Source: Streptomyces sp. NBC_01016 | GTDB taxonomy: Bacteria; Actinomycetota; Actinomycetes; Streptomycetales; Streptomycetaceae | Assembly (NCBI RefSeq): GCF_026341035.1 | Contig: NZ_JAPEOQ010000001.1 | Coordinates: 186,001-250,000, forward strand | Length of the DNA stretch: 64,000 bases | Reading direction: 5' to 3' | Part shown: positions 8,337 through 17,698 of the stretch, one piece after another | Layout of the letters: every line of letters starts with the position of its first letter | Position numbering within the stretch: the stretch's first letter is position 1 | Position numbers and translations under genes: made by a program | The notes under the pieces: model-generated | Told to the model about the DNA's origin: nothing | Database searches by the model: none | Seen by the model: the letters and a program-made list of their open reading frames with translations, nothing else

Positions 8337-8906
8337 TCAGTTGAGCGAGGGGTCGTCCGGATACGTGGCCACCATCGCCAGTTCACCCCGCTGGCGCCGC
8401 AGCACCGCGCGCCACAGGCCCTCGGGGCGGGTGGCCGAGACATCACCCGGCTCCGACTCGACGACGTACCAGGCGCCCTCCGTCAGTTCGTTCTCCAGCT
8501 GTCCCGGGCCCCAGCCCGAGTAGCCGGCGAAGATCCGCAGGGAGCCGAGCGCCGCCGCGAGCAGCTCCGGCGGGGCCTCCAGGTCGACGAGACCGATCGC
8601 CCCGTGCACCCGGCGCCAGCCGAGCGGGGCCTCCCGCTCGTCGTCCCCGGGGATCACCGCGACGCCGAGCGCCGAGTCGAGGGAGACCGGGCCGCCCTGG
8701 AACACGACCCCCGGCTCGCCGGCCAGATCGCCCCAGCCCTCCAGGATGTCTCCGACGTCCACCGGTGTCGGCCGGTTCAGCACGACGCCGAGTGAGCCCT
8801 CCTCGTCGTGGTCGAGGAGCAGCACGACCGCCCGGTCGAAATTCGGGTCCGCGAGGGCGGGTGTGGCCACGAGCAGCCGCCCTGTGAGCGAGGACACCTC
8901 GGTCAT
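8337..8906 (-). CDS. YqgE/AlgH family protein
   Basis: About 189 residues with the YqgE/AlgH fold signatures: LTGRLLVATPALADPNFDRA at the start, GVVLNRPTP near 50, FQGGPVSLD near 75, and GYSGWGPGQLENEL near 137-150. The biochemical role of the family is not settled; AlgH has been called a regulator of alginate genes in Pseudomonas, but orthologues occur far outside alginate producers. Two start codons are close: ATG at 8906 (chosen, gives MTEVSS) and ATG at 8915 (MSRMTEV). The gene is divergent from murA, with about 250 bp between them. Confidence 0.88.
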   Translation of the reverse strand: MTEVSSLTGRLLVATPALADPNFDRAVVLLLDHDEEGSLGVVLNRPTPVDVGDILEGWGDLAGEPGVVFQGGPVSLDSALGVAVIPGDDEREAPLGWRRVHGAIGLVDLEAPPELLAAALGSLRIFAGYSGWGPGQLENELTEGAWYVVESEPGDVSATRPEGLWRAVLRRQRGELAMVATYPDDPSLN

Positions 8907-9155
8907 GCGTGACATGATCCCGCATCTGCCCGCCGTAGGGGGAGCCAAGCGCAACAACCGCGTGAACGCAGCTCAGCGCGCAGGGAAGTGGAAGACCCGC
9001 ACTTCACAAAACCGTCACGCTTTGTGCCTTCTCCGGCGCGCTTCGTGTTGTAGCGAACTCATGACGCTCCCTGGCGCCCTCAGGCATACGAATAAGGGGT
9101 GCACCGCCCTTACCCTTGAGCCTGGCCCTGCCCTTCTCTTCGGAACGCGAGATTC

Positions 9156-10496
9156 ATGACCGTCACCGACGATGTCCTCCTTGTCCACGGCGGAACCCCG
9201 CTGGAGGGCGAGATCCGTGTCCGCGGCGCGAAGAACCTCGTGCCCAAGGCCATGGTCGCCGCGATCCTCGGCAGTGCGCCGAGTCGGCTGCGCAATGTCC
9301 CGGACATCCGCGACGTGCGCGTCGTACGCGGCCTGCTGCAGCTGCACGGCGTGACGGTCGGCCCCGGTGAGGAACCGGGTGAGCTGGTGATGGACCCCTC
9401 GCACGTGGAGTCGGCGAACGTGGCCGACATCGACGCGCACGCGGGCTCCTCCCGCATCCCGATCCTGCTGTGCGGCCCGCTGCTGCACCGTATCGGCCAC
9501 GCCTTCATCCCGGGTCTCGGCGGCTGCGACATCGGCGGCCGGCCCGTCGACTTCCACTTCGAGGTGCTCCGCCAGTTCGGCGCGACGATCGAGAAGCGCG
9601 CGGACGGCCAGTACCTGGAGGCCCCGCAGCGCCTGCGCGGCACGAAGATCCGCCTCCCCTACCCCTCCGTGGGCGCCACCGAGCAGGTCCTGCTCACGGC
9701 CGTCCTCGCCGAGGGCGTCACGGAGCTCTCGAACGCGGCCGTGGAGCCTGAGATCGAGGACCTGATCTGCGTCCTGCAGAAAATGGGCGCGATCATCGCG
9801 ATGGACACGGACCGCACCATCCGCGTCACCGGCGTCGACAAGCTCGGCGGCTACACGCACCGCGCCCTCTCGGACCGCCTCGAGGCGGCCTCCTGGGCGT
9901 CGGCGGCGCTCGCCACGCACGGCGACATCTACGTCCGCGGCGCGCAGCAGCGCTCGATGATGACGTTCCTGAACACGTACCGGAAGGTCGGCGGCGCCTT
10001 CGAGATCGACGACGACGGCATCCGCTTCTGGCACCCCGGCGGCCAGCTGAAGTCGATCGCGCTGGAGACGGACGTCCACCCCGGCTTCCAGACGGACTGG
10101 CAGCAGCCGCTCGTCGTGGCGCTCACGCAGGCCACGGGCCTCTCGATCGTCCACGAGACGGTCTACGAGTCGCGCCTCGGCTTCACGTCCGCGCTGAACC
10201 AGATGGGCGCGCACATCCAGCTCTACCGCGAGTGCCTCGGTGGCTCCGACTGCCGCTTCGGCCAGCGCAACTTCCTGCACTCGGCGGTCGTCTCCGGGCC
10301 CACGAAGCTGGAGGGCGCCGACCTGGTCATCCCCGACCTCCGTGGCGGCTTCTCGTACCTGATCGCGGCGCTGGCGGCCCAGGGCACGAGCCGTGTCCAC
10401 GGGATCGACCTGATCAACCGCGGCTACGAGAACTTCATGGAGAAGCTCGTCGAACTCGGCGCGAAGGTCGAGCTCCCGGGCAAGGCCCTCGGCTAG
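9156..10496 (+). CDS. murA: UDP-N-acetylglucosamine 1-carboxyvinyltransferase MurA
   Basis: MurA transfers enolpyruvate from PEP to UDP-GlcNAc, the first committed step of peptidoglycan synthesis, in the cytoplasm. The 446-residue length fits (E. coli 419). GAKN at about residues 24-27 supplies the substrate-contact Lys. GGCDIGGRP places the PEP-reactive, fosfomycin-sensitive Cys at residue 124, so it is the Cys-type (sensitive) form. VGATEQVLL and DLRGGFSYL (the catalytic Asp region) are also present. The gene ends at a strong hairpin and faces hupA. The two-lobed inside-out barrel is complete, with no truncation. The 250 bp upstream, shared with the divergent YqgE gene, should carry the promoter. 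Confidence 0.96.
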   Translation: MTVTDDVLLVHGGTPLEGEIRVRGAKNLVPKAMVAAILGSAPSRLRNVPDIRDVRVVRGLLQLHGVTVGPGEEPGELVMDPSHVESANVADIDAHAGSSRIPILLCGPLLHRIGHAFIPGLGGCDIGGRPVDFHFEVLRQFGATIEKRADGQYLEAPQRLRGTKIRLPYPSVGATEQVLLTAVLAEGVTELSNAAVEPEIEDLICVLQKMGAIIAMDTDRTIRVTGVDKLGGYTHRALSDRLEAASWASAALATHGDIYVRGAQQRSMMTFLNTYRKVGGAFEIDDDGIRFWHPGGQLKSIALETDVHPGFQTDWQQPLVVALTQATGLSIVHETVYESRLGFTSALNQMGAHIQLYRECLGGSDCRFGQRNFLHSAVVSGPTKLEGADLVIPDLRGGFSYLIAALAAQGTSRVHGIDLINRGYENFMEKLVELGAKVELPGKALG

Positions 10497-10512
10497 CCGC
10501 CGCTCGACCCGT

Positions 10513-10559
10513 ACGTGAATGGGGGCCACCCGGAAGTTCCGGGTGGCCCCCATTCACGT
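10513..10559 (+). terminator. strong terminator after murA
   Basis: Near-perfect long hairpin with arms of about 22 bp from 10513 and to 10559, containing GGGGGCCACCCGGAA, and almost no loop. It starts 17 bp after the murA stop. Confidence 0.88.
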
Positions 10560-10645
10560 GTGGCCACAGAGCTGGACCTTGTCCGCAGACGCGCCCGACC
10601 GTGGCTGGGCGCGCAGTTCCCCGCGCCCCTGGGCGGCAACGCAAA

Positions 10646-10682
10646 GGGGCGGCCACCCGGAAGGAATCCGGGTGACCGCCCC
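10646..10682 (-). terminator. terminator after hupA
   Basis: Hairpin GGGGCGGCCACCCGG / CCGGGTGACCGCCCC (10646-10660 and 10668-10682, one mismatch), 19 bp beyond the stop of the minus-strand hupA. The 86 bp between it and the murA terminator contain nothing coding. Confidence 0.8.
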
Positions 10683-10701
10683 AAGGCGTTGCGCCTAGGA
10701 C

Positions 10702-10983
10702 TTACTTACCCTTGGCGGCTTCCTTGAGCTTCGAGCCCGCGGAGACCTTCACGCTGTAACCGGCCGGGATGTTGATCGGCTCGCCGGTCTGCGGGTTCCG
10801 GGCGGTACGAGCGGCACGGTGGGTGCGCTCGAAGGTCAGGAAGCCGGGGATGGTGACCTTCTCGTCGCCCTTGGCAACGATCTCGCCGACGGTCTCGGCG
10901 AACGCGGCCAGCACGGCGTCGGCGTCCTTGCGGGTCACCTCGGCGCGGTCGGCCAGCGCGGCCACCAGCTCACTGCGGTTCAT
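10702..10983 (-). CDS. hupA: HU-family nucleoid DNA-binding protein HupA
   Basis: The 93-residue length is the classical HU size, without the Lys/Ala-rich C-terminal tail of the streptomycete paralogue HupS. The start MNRSELVAALADRAEV, the hinge GFLTFERTHRAARTARNPQTG and the beta-arm PAGYSVKVSAG match the family. It binds DNA without sequence specificity as a dimer and compacts and bends it in growing hyphae. The upstream 298 bp up to the malic enzyme gene (10984-11281) contain no ORF and presumably hold a strong promoter. Two hairpins separate it from the convergent murA. Confidence 0.95.
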   Translation of the reverse strand: MNRSELVAALADRAEVTRKDADAVLAAFAETVGEIVAKGDEKVTIPGFLTFERTHRAARTARNPQTGEPINIPAGYSVKVSAGSKLKEAAKGK

Positions 10984-11281
10984 GTTTGTACTCCCGTGTT
11001 CTTCTTGCCGTTGAGGCGTGCCACGCGGCCAGGCCGCGTGTTGGGCAACAGCAAAGTTGATGCTGCCAGGGTCTCGGTCAGGCCCAGGACCCGGGTCCGT
11101 CTTCCAGACCCTTGCGCCTGAAGAGGCATCCTGCCCCTACCCACGGCGGTAAAGCCAATCCGGCACCCCTTGGGGTCACACGGAAAGCGCCACCGTGCCG
11201 GTTGCAGGGGCGGGCCCGGGGGCCTGTTTCCCGGCCAGCCTATGGGGCTCGGAGGCCCCGTAAACCGCGACGCGCCGGTAA

Positions 11282-12715
11282 TCAGGCGGTCGTGGCCCCC
11301 GTCACAGCCACTCCGGCCGCCTTCGCCGCGTCGCGGACGGCGCCGGCGACGGCTCCCGCGACCTTGTCGTTGAAGACGCTCGGAATGATGTAGTTCGGGT
11401 TGAGTTCGTCCTCGGTGACCACGTCGGCCAGGGCCGTCGCGGCCGCCAGCATCATCTCCGTGTTCACCGTGCGCGACTGGGCGTCGAGCAGGCCGCGGAA
11501 GACGCCGGGGAAGACGAGGACGTTGTTGATCTGGTTCGGGAAGTCGGAGCGGCCCGTGGCCACCACGGCGGCCGTCTGGCGGGCGATCGCCGGGTCGACC
11601 TCCGGGTCCGGGTTCGCGAGCGCGAACACGATGGCACCCTCGGCCATCGCGGCCACGTCGTCGCCGTTCAGCACGTTCGGGGCCGAGACGCCGATGAACA
11701 CGTCCGCGCCGACGACCGCTTCCTTCAGCGTGCCGGTCAGGCCCTCGGGGTTGGTGTTGTCGGCGATCCAGCGCAGCGGCGAGTCGCTGTCGGCGTCCTT
11801 GAGGTCCTCGCGGCCCGCGTGCACGACACCGTGGATGTCGGCCACGACGGCGTTCTTGACGCCCGCCGCGAGCAGCAGCTTGAGGATGGCCGTACCGGCG
11901 GCGCCGGCGCCCGACATGACGACGCGGATGTCGTTCATGTCCTTGCCCGCCACCCGCAGCGCGTTGGTCAGCGCGGCGAGCACCACGATGGCGGTGCCGT
12001 GCTGGTCGTCGTGGAAGACGGGGATGTCGAGGGCCTCGCGCAGGCGGGCCTCGATCTCGAAGCAGCGGGGCGCCGAGATGTCCTCGAGGTTGATGCCCGC
12101 GAAGCCGGGGGCGATGGCCTTGACGATCTCGACGATGGCGTCGCTGTCCTGGGTGTCCAGGCAGATCGGCCAGGCGTCGATGCCCGCGAAGCGCTTGAAG
12201 AGGGCCGCCTTGCCCTCCATGACCGGCAGCGCGGCCTTCGGGCCGATGTTGCCGAGGCCGAGCACCGCGGAGCCGTCCGTGACGACCGCGACGGAGTTGC
12301 GCTTGATGGTCAGACGCCGGGCGTCCTCGGGGTTCTCCGCGATCGCCATGCAGACGCGGGCCACACCCGGCGTGTAGACCATGGAGAGGTCGTCACGGTT
12401 GCGGATGGGGTGCTTGGACTGCATCTCGATCTTGCCGCCGAGGTGCATCAGGAACGTACGGTCGGAGACCTTTCCGAGCGTGACGCCCTCGATGCCCCGG
12501 AGCTTGTCGACGATCTCGTCCGCGTGGGACGTCGACGAAGCCGCGATCGTGACGTCGATCTGGAGCTTCTCGTGACCGGAAGCGGTGACGTCGAGGCCGG
12601 TCACCGAGCCGCCGGAGGACTCCACGGCGGTGGTCAGCTGCGAGACGGCGTTACCGCCCGCGGGGACCTCCAACCGGACCGTCATCGAGTAGGAGACGCT
12701 GGGCGCCGTTGCCAT
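11282..12715 (-). CDS. NAD-dependent malic enzyme with N-terminal ACT-like domain
   Basis: It oxidatively decarboxylates malate to pyruvate. The 477 residues start with an ACT-like regulatory domain (about 1-85), then the malic N-terminal domain (SKHPIRNRDDLSMVYTPGVA near 100, the catalytic Tyr region) and the Rossmann domain (VVMSGAGAAGTAILKLLLAAG near 265). FHDDQHGTAIVVLAAL near 215 carries the metal-binding Asp residues. Streptomycetes have one NAD-type and one NADP-type enzyme; the position next to hupA matches the NAD-type gene of S. coelicolor from memory. The ACT domain suggests allosteric control by a small ligand, which the sequence does not identify. Confidence 0.92.
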   Translation of the reverse strand: MATAPSVSYSMTVRLEVPAGGNAVSQLTTAVESSGGSVTGLDVTASGHEKLQIDVTIAASSTSHADEIVDKLRGIEGVTLGKVSDRTFLMHLGGKIEMQSKHPIRNRDDLSMVYTPGVARVCMAIAENPEDARRLTIKRNSVAVVTDGSAVLGLGNIGPKAALPVMEGKAALFKRFAGIDAWPICLDTQDSDAIVEIVKAIAPGFAGINLEDISAPRCFEIEARLREALDIPVFHDDQHGTAIVVLAALTNALRVAGKDMNDIRVVMSGAGAAGTAILKLLLAAGVKNAVVADIHGVVHAGREDLKDADSDSPLRWIADNTNPEGLTGTLKEAVVGADVFIGVSAPNVLNGDDVAAMAEGAIVFALANPDPEVDPAIARQTAAVVATGRSDFPNQINNVLVFPGVFRGLLDAQSRTVNTEMMLAAATALADVVTEDELNPNYIIPSVFNDKVAGAVAGAVRDAAKAAGVAVTGATTA

Positions 12716-12881
12716 GGCCGACTTCCTCTGCTTTCACCGTGTAGCTGTTGCCGTCCGATGGTCCCACCTACCGGTGAGTACGTGGTAGTCGCATCGGGTT
12801 TTGAAGCTAACGTTCATTCATCTTTTGGAAAGTAGTTTCCACCATACGAGAAGTCGGGGGAAACGGGAAGAGGAAACAGAA

Positions 12882-12915
12882 CGAGGCCCACGTCACGGAA
12901 GTGACGTGGGCCTCG
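12882..12915 (-). terminator. terminator after the HelD-like helicase gene
   Basis: Perfect 15-bp arms (12882-12896, 12901-12915) around GGAA, in the 337-bp gap 12716-13052 between the helicase stop and the malic enzyme start. The rest of that gap shows an AT-richer patch at about 12800-12840 that is likely the malic enzyme promoter, and no ORF. Confidence 0.85.
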
Positions 12916-13052
12916 CCTCACATTCATGACACCGACCCGCCATGCTCGCCTCGCGGCAAGTGGTCCCTCTAAGGGACGATGGTTGGGCCCGGGGGCTTGG
13001 ATCGAGCCGGTGCCGTCATCAACGGTAACACCGGAGACAGTGGGGGCAAGAG

Positions 13053-15452
13053 TCAGTCGCGGAGCAGATCCGGCACCCCGTTCGCGTCCGGTTCGTCCCG
13101 CTCTCCGGAGACCACCGTGAGCTGCTGCGTCGCCCGGGTCAGGGCCACGTACAGGACGCGCAGACCCGCCGGGGACTCGTCGGCGATCTCGGCCGGGGAG
13201 ACCACGATCGTGGCGTCGTACTCCAGCCCCTTGGCCTCCAGGGAGCCGAGCGCCACGACGCGCTCGCCGAGCCCGGAGAGCCAACGGGCCGCCTCGTCCC
13301 GGCGGTTCATCGCCACGACGACGCCGACCGTGCCGTCGACCTGCTCCAGGAGCCGGGCGGCCTCCGCCCTGACGGTGTCCCCGGTCCTGTCCCGTACGGC
13401 CTCGAAGCGCGGCTGGACGCCCGTCGAGCGGACCGCCGAAGGGGACTCGGAGCCGGGCATCGCGAGTGCCAGGACCTTCGCGGCCAGCTCGGCGATCTCG
13501 GACGGGTTGCGATAGTTCACGGTCAGGGTGAAGCGGCGGCGGGGCCGGGAGCCGAGGGCCTCGTCGCGGGCGGCGCCCGCCTCGTCCGGGTCGGACCAGG
13601 AGGACTGGGCGGGGTCGCCGACGATCGTCCACGTCGCGTGCCGACCGCGGCGGCCGACCATCCGCCACTGCATCGGCGTGAGGTCCTGCGCCTCGTCGAC
13701 GATGACGTGCGCGTACTCGGTGCGCTCCTGGGCGAGGCGCTCGGCGCGCTCGCGCTGGGACTCCTCGCGCTGCGGCATCAGCTCTTCCAGGCCGGTGAGC
13801 TGGTCGAGCGGGTCGTACTCGCGCTTCTTCTTCTTCTTGCGGGCCGGGGCGCCGAGTACGGCGGTCAGCTCGTCGAGCAGGGCGACGTCGTGGACCGAGA
13901 GGGCGTCGCGGCGCAACGATCTGGCGAGCTTGCGGACCTCGCCGGGGTTGAGGATGCGGCGGGCCCAGCGGCCCAGGCGCCGCTCGTCGGACATGGCGGA
14001 CAGGACCGCGCGGGGCGTCAGCTCGGGCCACCACGCGTCGAGGAAGCGGAGGAACTCGTCCTCGCTCGTGACGTCCTCGTCGAAGGAGGAGCGCAGTTCG
14101 GCCGCGAGCTCGGGGTCGGAGTGCCGGCTCCCGGCGCCCGACTGGTCCCACAGGGCGTCGAGGAGGAGCTTGCGGGCGCGCGGGCGCAGGTGGTTGACGG
14201 GGGCGGTGCCGCCGAGGGTGGCCTGCCGGATCCGGTTCAGCCGGTCCGCGTCCAGCTCCAGGCGGCGGCCGAAGGCGACGACGCGGAGCCGGGTGGGGGT
14301 CTCCCCCGTGGCGGCCTCCGGCTCCTCGTCGCCGAAGTCCCCGAACGCCAGCTGCTCCTGGGCGGGCTGCTTCGGGCGCCCGCTCTCCAGGGCTCCCCGT
14401 GCGGCCTTCCTGAGCACACTCAGCATCCGCGACGAGCCCTTGACGCGGGCCACCGCCGGGGAGTCGTAGACCGTGGCCTCCGCGCCGTCGACCAGCGAGC
14501 CGACCGCGCGGATCGCGACCTGGCCCTCCTCGCCGAGCGAGGGCAGCACGCCCTCGGTGTAGGCGACCAGGAGCGGGGTCGGCGAGACGATCAGGATGCC
14601 GCCCGAGTAGCGGCGCCTGTCCTGGTACAGGAGGTACGCGGCGCGGTGCAGCGCCACCGCCGTCTTGCCGGTGCCGGGGCCGCCCTCTACGTACGTCACG
14701 GACGCGGCGGGGGCCCGGATGACCTGGTCCTGCTCGGCCTGGATGGAGGCGACGATGTCGCGCATCGAGTGGCTGCGGGCCTGGCCGAGGGCGGCCATCA
14801 GCGCGCCGTCGCCGATGGCGGGCAGGTGTTCGCCGTCCAGGTACGCCGTCAGCTCCGGGCGCATCAGGTCGTCCTCCACGCCGAGCACCTTGCGGCCCTT
14901 GGAGCGGATGACGCGGCGGCGCACCACGCGGCCCGGATCGACCGGTGTGGAGCGGTAGAAGGGGGCGGCGGCCGGGGCGCGCCAGTCGATGACGAGCGGC
15001 GAGTAGTCCGCGTCGAGCACGCCGATACGGCCGATGTGCAGCGTCTCGGCGATGTCGGCCGTGTTGTCCTCGCGGACGGCGCCGTCGGCCGGCTCGATCG
15101 CCGTGTACGCGCCGTCCGGGCCCTTCTTGCCGTCCTTGCCCTGGAGCAGGTCGATGCGGCCGAAGAGGAAGTCCTCGAACTCGTTGTTGAGGCGGTTGAG
15201 GTGGATGCCCGCGCGGAAGACCTGCGCGTCGCGCTCGGCGAGCGCGCCGGGCGTGCCGACCTGGCCGCGCTTGGTGGCGTCCTCCATCAGGAACTCGGCC
15301 TCGTGGATCTTCTCTTCGAGGCGTCGGTAGACGGCGTCGAGATGGTTCTGTTCGACGCCGAGCTCGCGGTCGCGGACCGAATCCGCGGACTCGACCCCAC
15401 CTGAACTCGTATCCGATTTCACCGCTGAATCGTGCGGAGCCTGAGCGGCCAC
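13053..15452 (-). CDS. HelD-like superfamily 1 helicase (RNA polymerase recycling type)
   Basis: The 799 residues show a long N-terminal coiled region (about 25-130, ELGVEQNHLDAVYRRLEEKI), then an SF1 motor. Walker A is GGPGTGKTAVALHRAAYLLY near residue 235 and the DEAQ-type Walker B is VIVDEAQDLTPMQWRMVG. The signature TIVGDPAQSSW and a C-terminal motor half with VVVAMNRRDEA and YVALTRATQQL follow. The long helical N-terminus and split motor are typical of HelD proteins, which bind RNA polymerase and remove stalled complexes; one branch (HelR) protects against rifamycins. No inverted repeat of the rifamycin-associated element type was recognised upstream. It could also have been labelled a UvrD-like DNA helicase, but the N-terminal domain argues for HelD. 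Confidence 0.88.
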   Translation of the reverse strand: MAAQAPHDSAVKSDTSSGGVESADSVRDRELGVEQNHLDAVYRRLEEKIHEAEFLMEDATKRGQVGTPGALAERDAQVFRAGIHLNRLNNEFEDFLFGRIDLLQGKDGKKGPDGAYTAIEPADGAVREDNTADIAETLHIGRIGVLDADYSPLVIDWRAPAAAPFYRSTPVDPGRVVRRRVIRSKGRKVLGVEDDLMRPELTAYLDGEHLPAIGDGALMAALGQARSHSMRDIVASIQAEQDQVIRAPAASVTYVEGGPGTGKTAVALHRAAYLLYQDRRRYSGGILIVSPTPLLVAYTEGVLPSLGEEGQVAIRAVGSLVDGAEATVYDSPAVARVKGSSRMLSVLRKAARGALESGRPKQPAQEQLAFGDFGDEEPEAATGETPTRLRVVAFGRRLELDADRLNRIRQATLGGTAPVNHLRPRARKLLLDALWDQSGAGSRHSDPELAAELRSSFDEDVTSEDEFLRFLDAWWPELTPRAVLSAMSDERRLGRWARRILNPGEVRKLARSLRRDALSVHDVALLDELTAVLGAPARKKKKKREYDPLDQLTGLEELMPQREESQRERAERLAQERTEYAHVIVDEAQDLTPMQWRMVGRRGRHATWTIVGDPAQSSWSDPDEAGAARDEALGSRPRRRFTLTVNYRNPSEIAELAAKVLALAMPGSESPSAVRSTGVQPRFEAVRDRTGDTVRAEAARLLEQVDGTVGVVVAMNRRDEAARWLSGLGERVVALGSLEAKGLEYDATIVVSPAEIADESPAGLRVLYVALTRATQQLTVVSGERDEPDANGVPDLLRD

Positions 15453-15532
15453 CGGGCCCCCTTCTGACGTGCTGGGCAGCCGTCAAAGGTACGCGAAAGG
15501 GGCCCCGTAGGGCTACGTGCGGCGCCGTACGG

Positions 15533-16348
15533 TCAGGCGTTCACCTCCACGAGCCGCTTTCCGTCGAGCGTCTCGACCTCGAAGTGGTCGATCTGGCCCC
15601 GGTCGAAGGCCGCGCCCCCGTGCACGTACAGGGGATGCTTCGCGTTCGCGTTCGCACTGTCGTCGATGCCGTAGCCCCACTTCGGGACGGCCCAGGTGGT
15701 GACCGTCTCGCGCTCGCCGTTCTTGCCGACCGCGACGAGGGAGCACTTCAGCGGGCCCTTGACGTTCTTCAGTTCCAGGACGGTGTGGGTGCCCCAGGCC
15801 TTCTTCTCCATGCCGATCGTCGCCGTGACGTTCGTGGTGGCGTCGGTGGCCTTCACCTTGTCGGTCATGTGGTTGAAGAAGGCGTCCTTGGCGGGGCTGG
15901 TGGAGTGCGGTTCCGCGACGGTGTTGTTGCCGCCGTCGTCCGTCACCGCCATCACCGTCAGCGGGCCGCCGATGATCAGGGCCGCGGCGGCCGCGACCAG
16001 GTAGAGGCCGCGCCTGCGCTTCTTCGCGCGGCGGCGCCCCAGTTCGTCGGCGAGGGACTCCGCGAGGCGGGGGCTCGGGCGGGCCGCGAGGGAGTCGCCG
16101 ATCTGCGGGGTCGGCTCCCGGGGTGCGCCGCGCTCGGCCGGCAGGTCGGCGAGGGCGGCGAGCATCGGCTCCATGCCCGCGAACTCCTCCAGGTTCCGCG
16201 CGCACCGCTCGCACGTCGCCAGGTGTGCCTCGAAGGCGCTCGCCTCGATGTCGTCGAGGATGCCGAGCGCGTAGGCGCCGACGGTCTCGTGCACGTCGCC
16301 CGCCTGCTCATGGCCGAAGGGACCGTACGATCCGTGGCCCGTCGTCAT
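15533..16348 (-). CDS. rsuA: membrane zinc anti-sigma factor (RsuA type)
   Basis: The 271-residue protein begins with a cytoplasmic zinc anti-sigma domain containing the H-x3-C-x2-C motif (HLATCERC, about residues 36-43). A basic patch and one transmembrane segment follow (YLVAAAAALIIGGPLTVMAV, about 116-136). The extracytoplasmic domain of about 135 residues resembles the RskA C-terminal fold. It should hold the neighbouring ECF sigma factor at the membrane until a signal triggers proteolysis. The ATG at 16348 overlaps the TGA of the sigma gene (ATGA), so equimolar coupled translation is expected. The rsuA name rests on synteny recalled from S. coelicolor, not on a search. Confidence 0.85.
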   Translation of the reverse strand: MTTGHGSYGPFGHEQAGDVHETVGAYALGILDDIEASAFEAHLATCERCARNLEEFAGMEPMLAALADLPAERGAPREPTPQIGDSLAARPSPRLAESLADELGRRRAKKRRRGLYLVAAAAALIIGGPLTVMAVTDDGGNNTVAEPHSTSPAKDAFFNHMTDKVKATDATTNVTATIGMEKKAWGTHTVLELKNVKGPLKCSLVAVGKNGERETVTTWAVPKWGYGIDDSANANAKHPLYVHGGAAFDRGQIDHFEVETLDGKRLVEVNA

Positions 16349-16950
16349 GCCGTCACCCCCCGCTCCTCCAGCGCCAGCTTCATCGAGCGCAGCGCGTAGA
16401 AGACCCGCGAGCGCACCGTGCCGCTGGGGATGCCGAGCGTCTCGGCCGCCTCGTTGACCGTACGTCCTTTGAAGTACGTCTCCACGAGTACTTCCCGGTG
16501 GGCCGGGGTCAAGTCCTCCAGCGCGTCGGAAAGGGTCATCAGCCACAACGCCTTGTCGATCTCGTCCTCCGCGGGGATGACCTCCAGCGGCGACGGATCG
16601 ACCTCCTGCGGCCGGGCCTGCCGACTGCGGTGGCCGTCGATGACGATGCGCCGGGCGACCGTCACCAGCCAGGGGCGTACCGAACCGGTCGCTCGGTTGA
16701 GCTGTCCGGCGTTCTTCCAGGCACGGATGAGCGTCTCCTGTACGACATCCTCCGCGCGCTGCCGGTCCCCCGCCACCAAGCGGAGCACATAGGCCAGAAG
16801 CGGCCGTGCGTGCTCGGCGTAGAGCGCGCGCATCAGCTCCTCGTCCGGCTCGGGCGGCCGGGGCGCACGATGTCGGGCCCGGGGCGGGCGTTCATCGGCC
16901 ACGGCGGAATCCTTGCGCACGCCTACCTCCGGTGTCCCCTGTTCGGCCAT
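16345..16950 (-). CDS. sigU: ECF sigma factor, SigU type
   Basis: The 201 residues contain sigma region 2 (LYAEHARPLLAYVLRLV then AEDVVQETLIRAWKN, about 43-80) and region 4 (LTPAHREVLVETYFKGRTVN and the HTH GIPSGTVRSRVFYALRSMK, about 142-190). Between them is only a short linker, and there is no region 1.1 or 3, which is the ECF layout. An N-terminal extension of about 35 Arg/Pro-rich residues precedes region 2. It is coupled to its anti-sigma gene. In S. coelicolor the syntenic factor is SigU, whose release blocks morphological differentiation and changes secretion. Assignment to SigU rests on gene order. Confidence 0.85.
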   Translation of the reverse strand: MAEQGTPEVGVRKDSAVADERPPRARHRAPRPPEPDEELMRALYAEHARPLLAYVLRLVAGDRQRAEDVVQETLIRAWKNAGQLNRATGSVRPWLVTVARRIVIDGHRSRQARPQEVDPSPLEVIPAEDEIDKALWLMTLSDALEDLTPAHREVLVETYFKGRTVNEAAETLGIPSGTVRSRVFYALRSMKLALEERGVTA

Positions 16951-17024
16951 GTCTCTCGGCTGGGCTCACGGGAGGGATACGCAGACGAACTCGCGGATGT
17001 TCAAAGGGAGTTACGGAAGTCGAC

Positions 17025-17633
17025 TCAGGCCCTGGCCAACGCCGCCGCCCTACGTCGATGTCTGGCCACCCGCTCACGGTTGCCGCACACCTCGCTGGAG
17101 CACCAACGGCGCCTGCGGCCACGGGACATGTCGAGGTAGATGATGGGGCAGTTGTCGCCCTCGCACTGGCGCAGGGAGCCGCGGACGGTGGGGTCGGTGA
17201 GGAGGTCGATGGCGTCCCGCGCGACGGCCGCGAGCAGGGCCGGGCAGCCGGGTTCGATGTGCAGGGAGCGGACGAGGGTGCCGTCGGCCGCGCGTACGGC
17301 GCGGGGTGCGGGCGGGGCCGCGCGGGCGAGCAGGTTGACCCGTTCCAGGGCGCCGGGGACCGGGCGGCCGGAGAGTTCGCCGCGGACCAAATGGGCTATG
17401 TGCGCGCGCAGTTCGCGGAAGGCCGCGAGCCAGGCGGGCGAGCGGTCCGCCAGCGCGGCGGCGTCCGGGACGAGCCCCGCACCGACCAGCCAGGCGCGCA
17501 GCAGGTCGGGGCTCGTGAGGCGTTCGTCGGGGTGCGCGGTCGCGACGAGGTCCAGGCAGAGACGCCCGGAGTCGAAGCGCAACTCGTAGGGGGCAGGGGC
17601 AGGCGGGTGGGGCCCTGTGGGTACTGCTGCCAT
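17025..17633 (-). CDS. CGNR zinc-finger / ABATE domain regulator
   Basis: The 202-residue protein has an N-terminal ABATE domain (RFDSGRLCLDLVAT near 20) and a C-terminal CGNR zinc finger: CEGDNCPIIYLD, then RRRWCSSEVCGNRERVARHR at about 172-192. Four cysteines are placed as in the family. These proteins are thought to be transcription regulators that bind a ligand in the ABATE domain and DNA with the finger. The start is the ATG at 17633; an open frame continues upstream but has no typical content. Target genes are not evident. It is followed by sigU on the same strand after only 74 bp. Confidence 0.88.
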   Translation of the reverse strand: MAAVPTGPHPPAPAPYELRFDSGRLCLDLVATAHPDERLTSPDLLRAWLVGAGLVPDAAALADRSPAWLAAFRELRAHIAHLVRGELSGRPVPGALERVNLLARAAPPAPRAVRAADGTLVRSLHIEPGCPALLAAVARDAIDLLTDPTVRGSLRQCEGDNCPIIYLDMSRGRRRRWCSSEVCGNRERVARHRRRAAALARA

Positions 17634-17698
17634 GCCCTCTACAGTGCCCGCCCGCGGGCGTGGCCGGAACCCCCGCTGCCGGAACCGGAGTTGACGGC

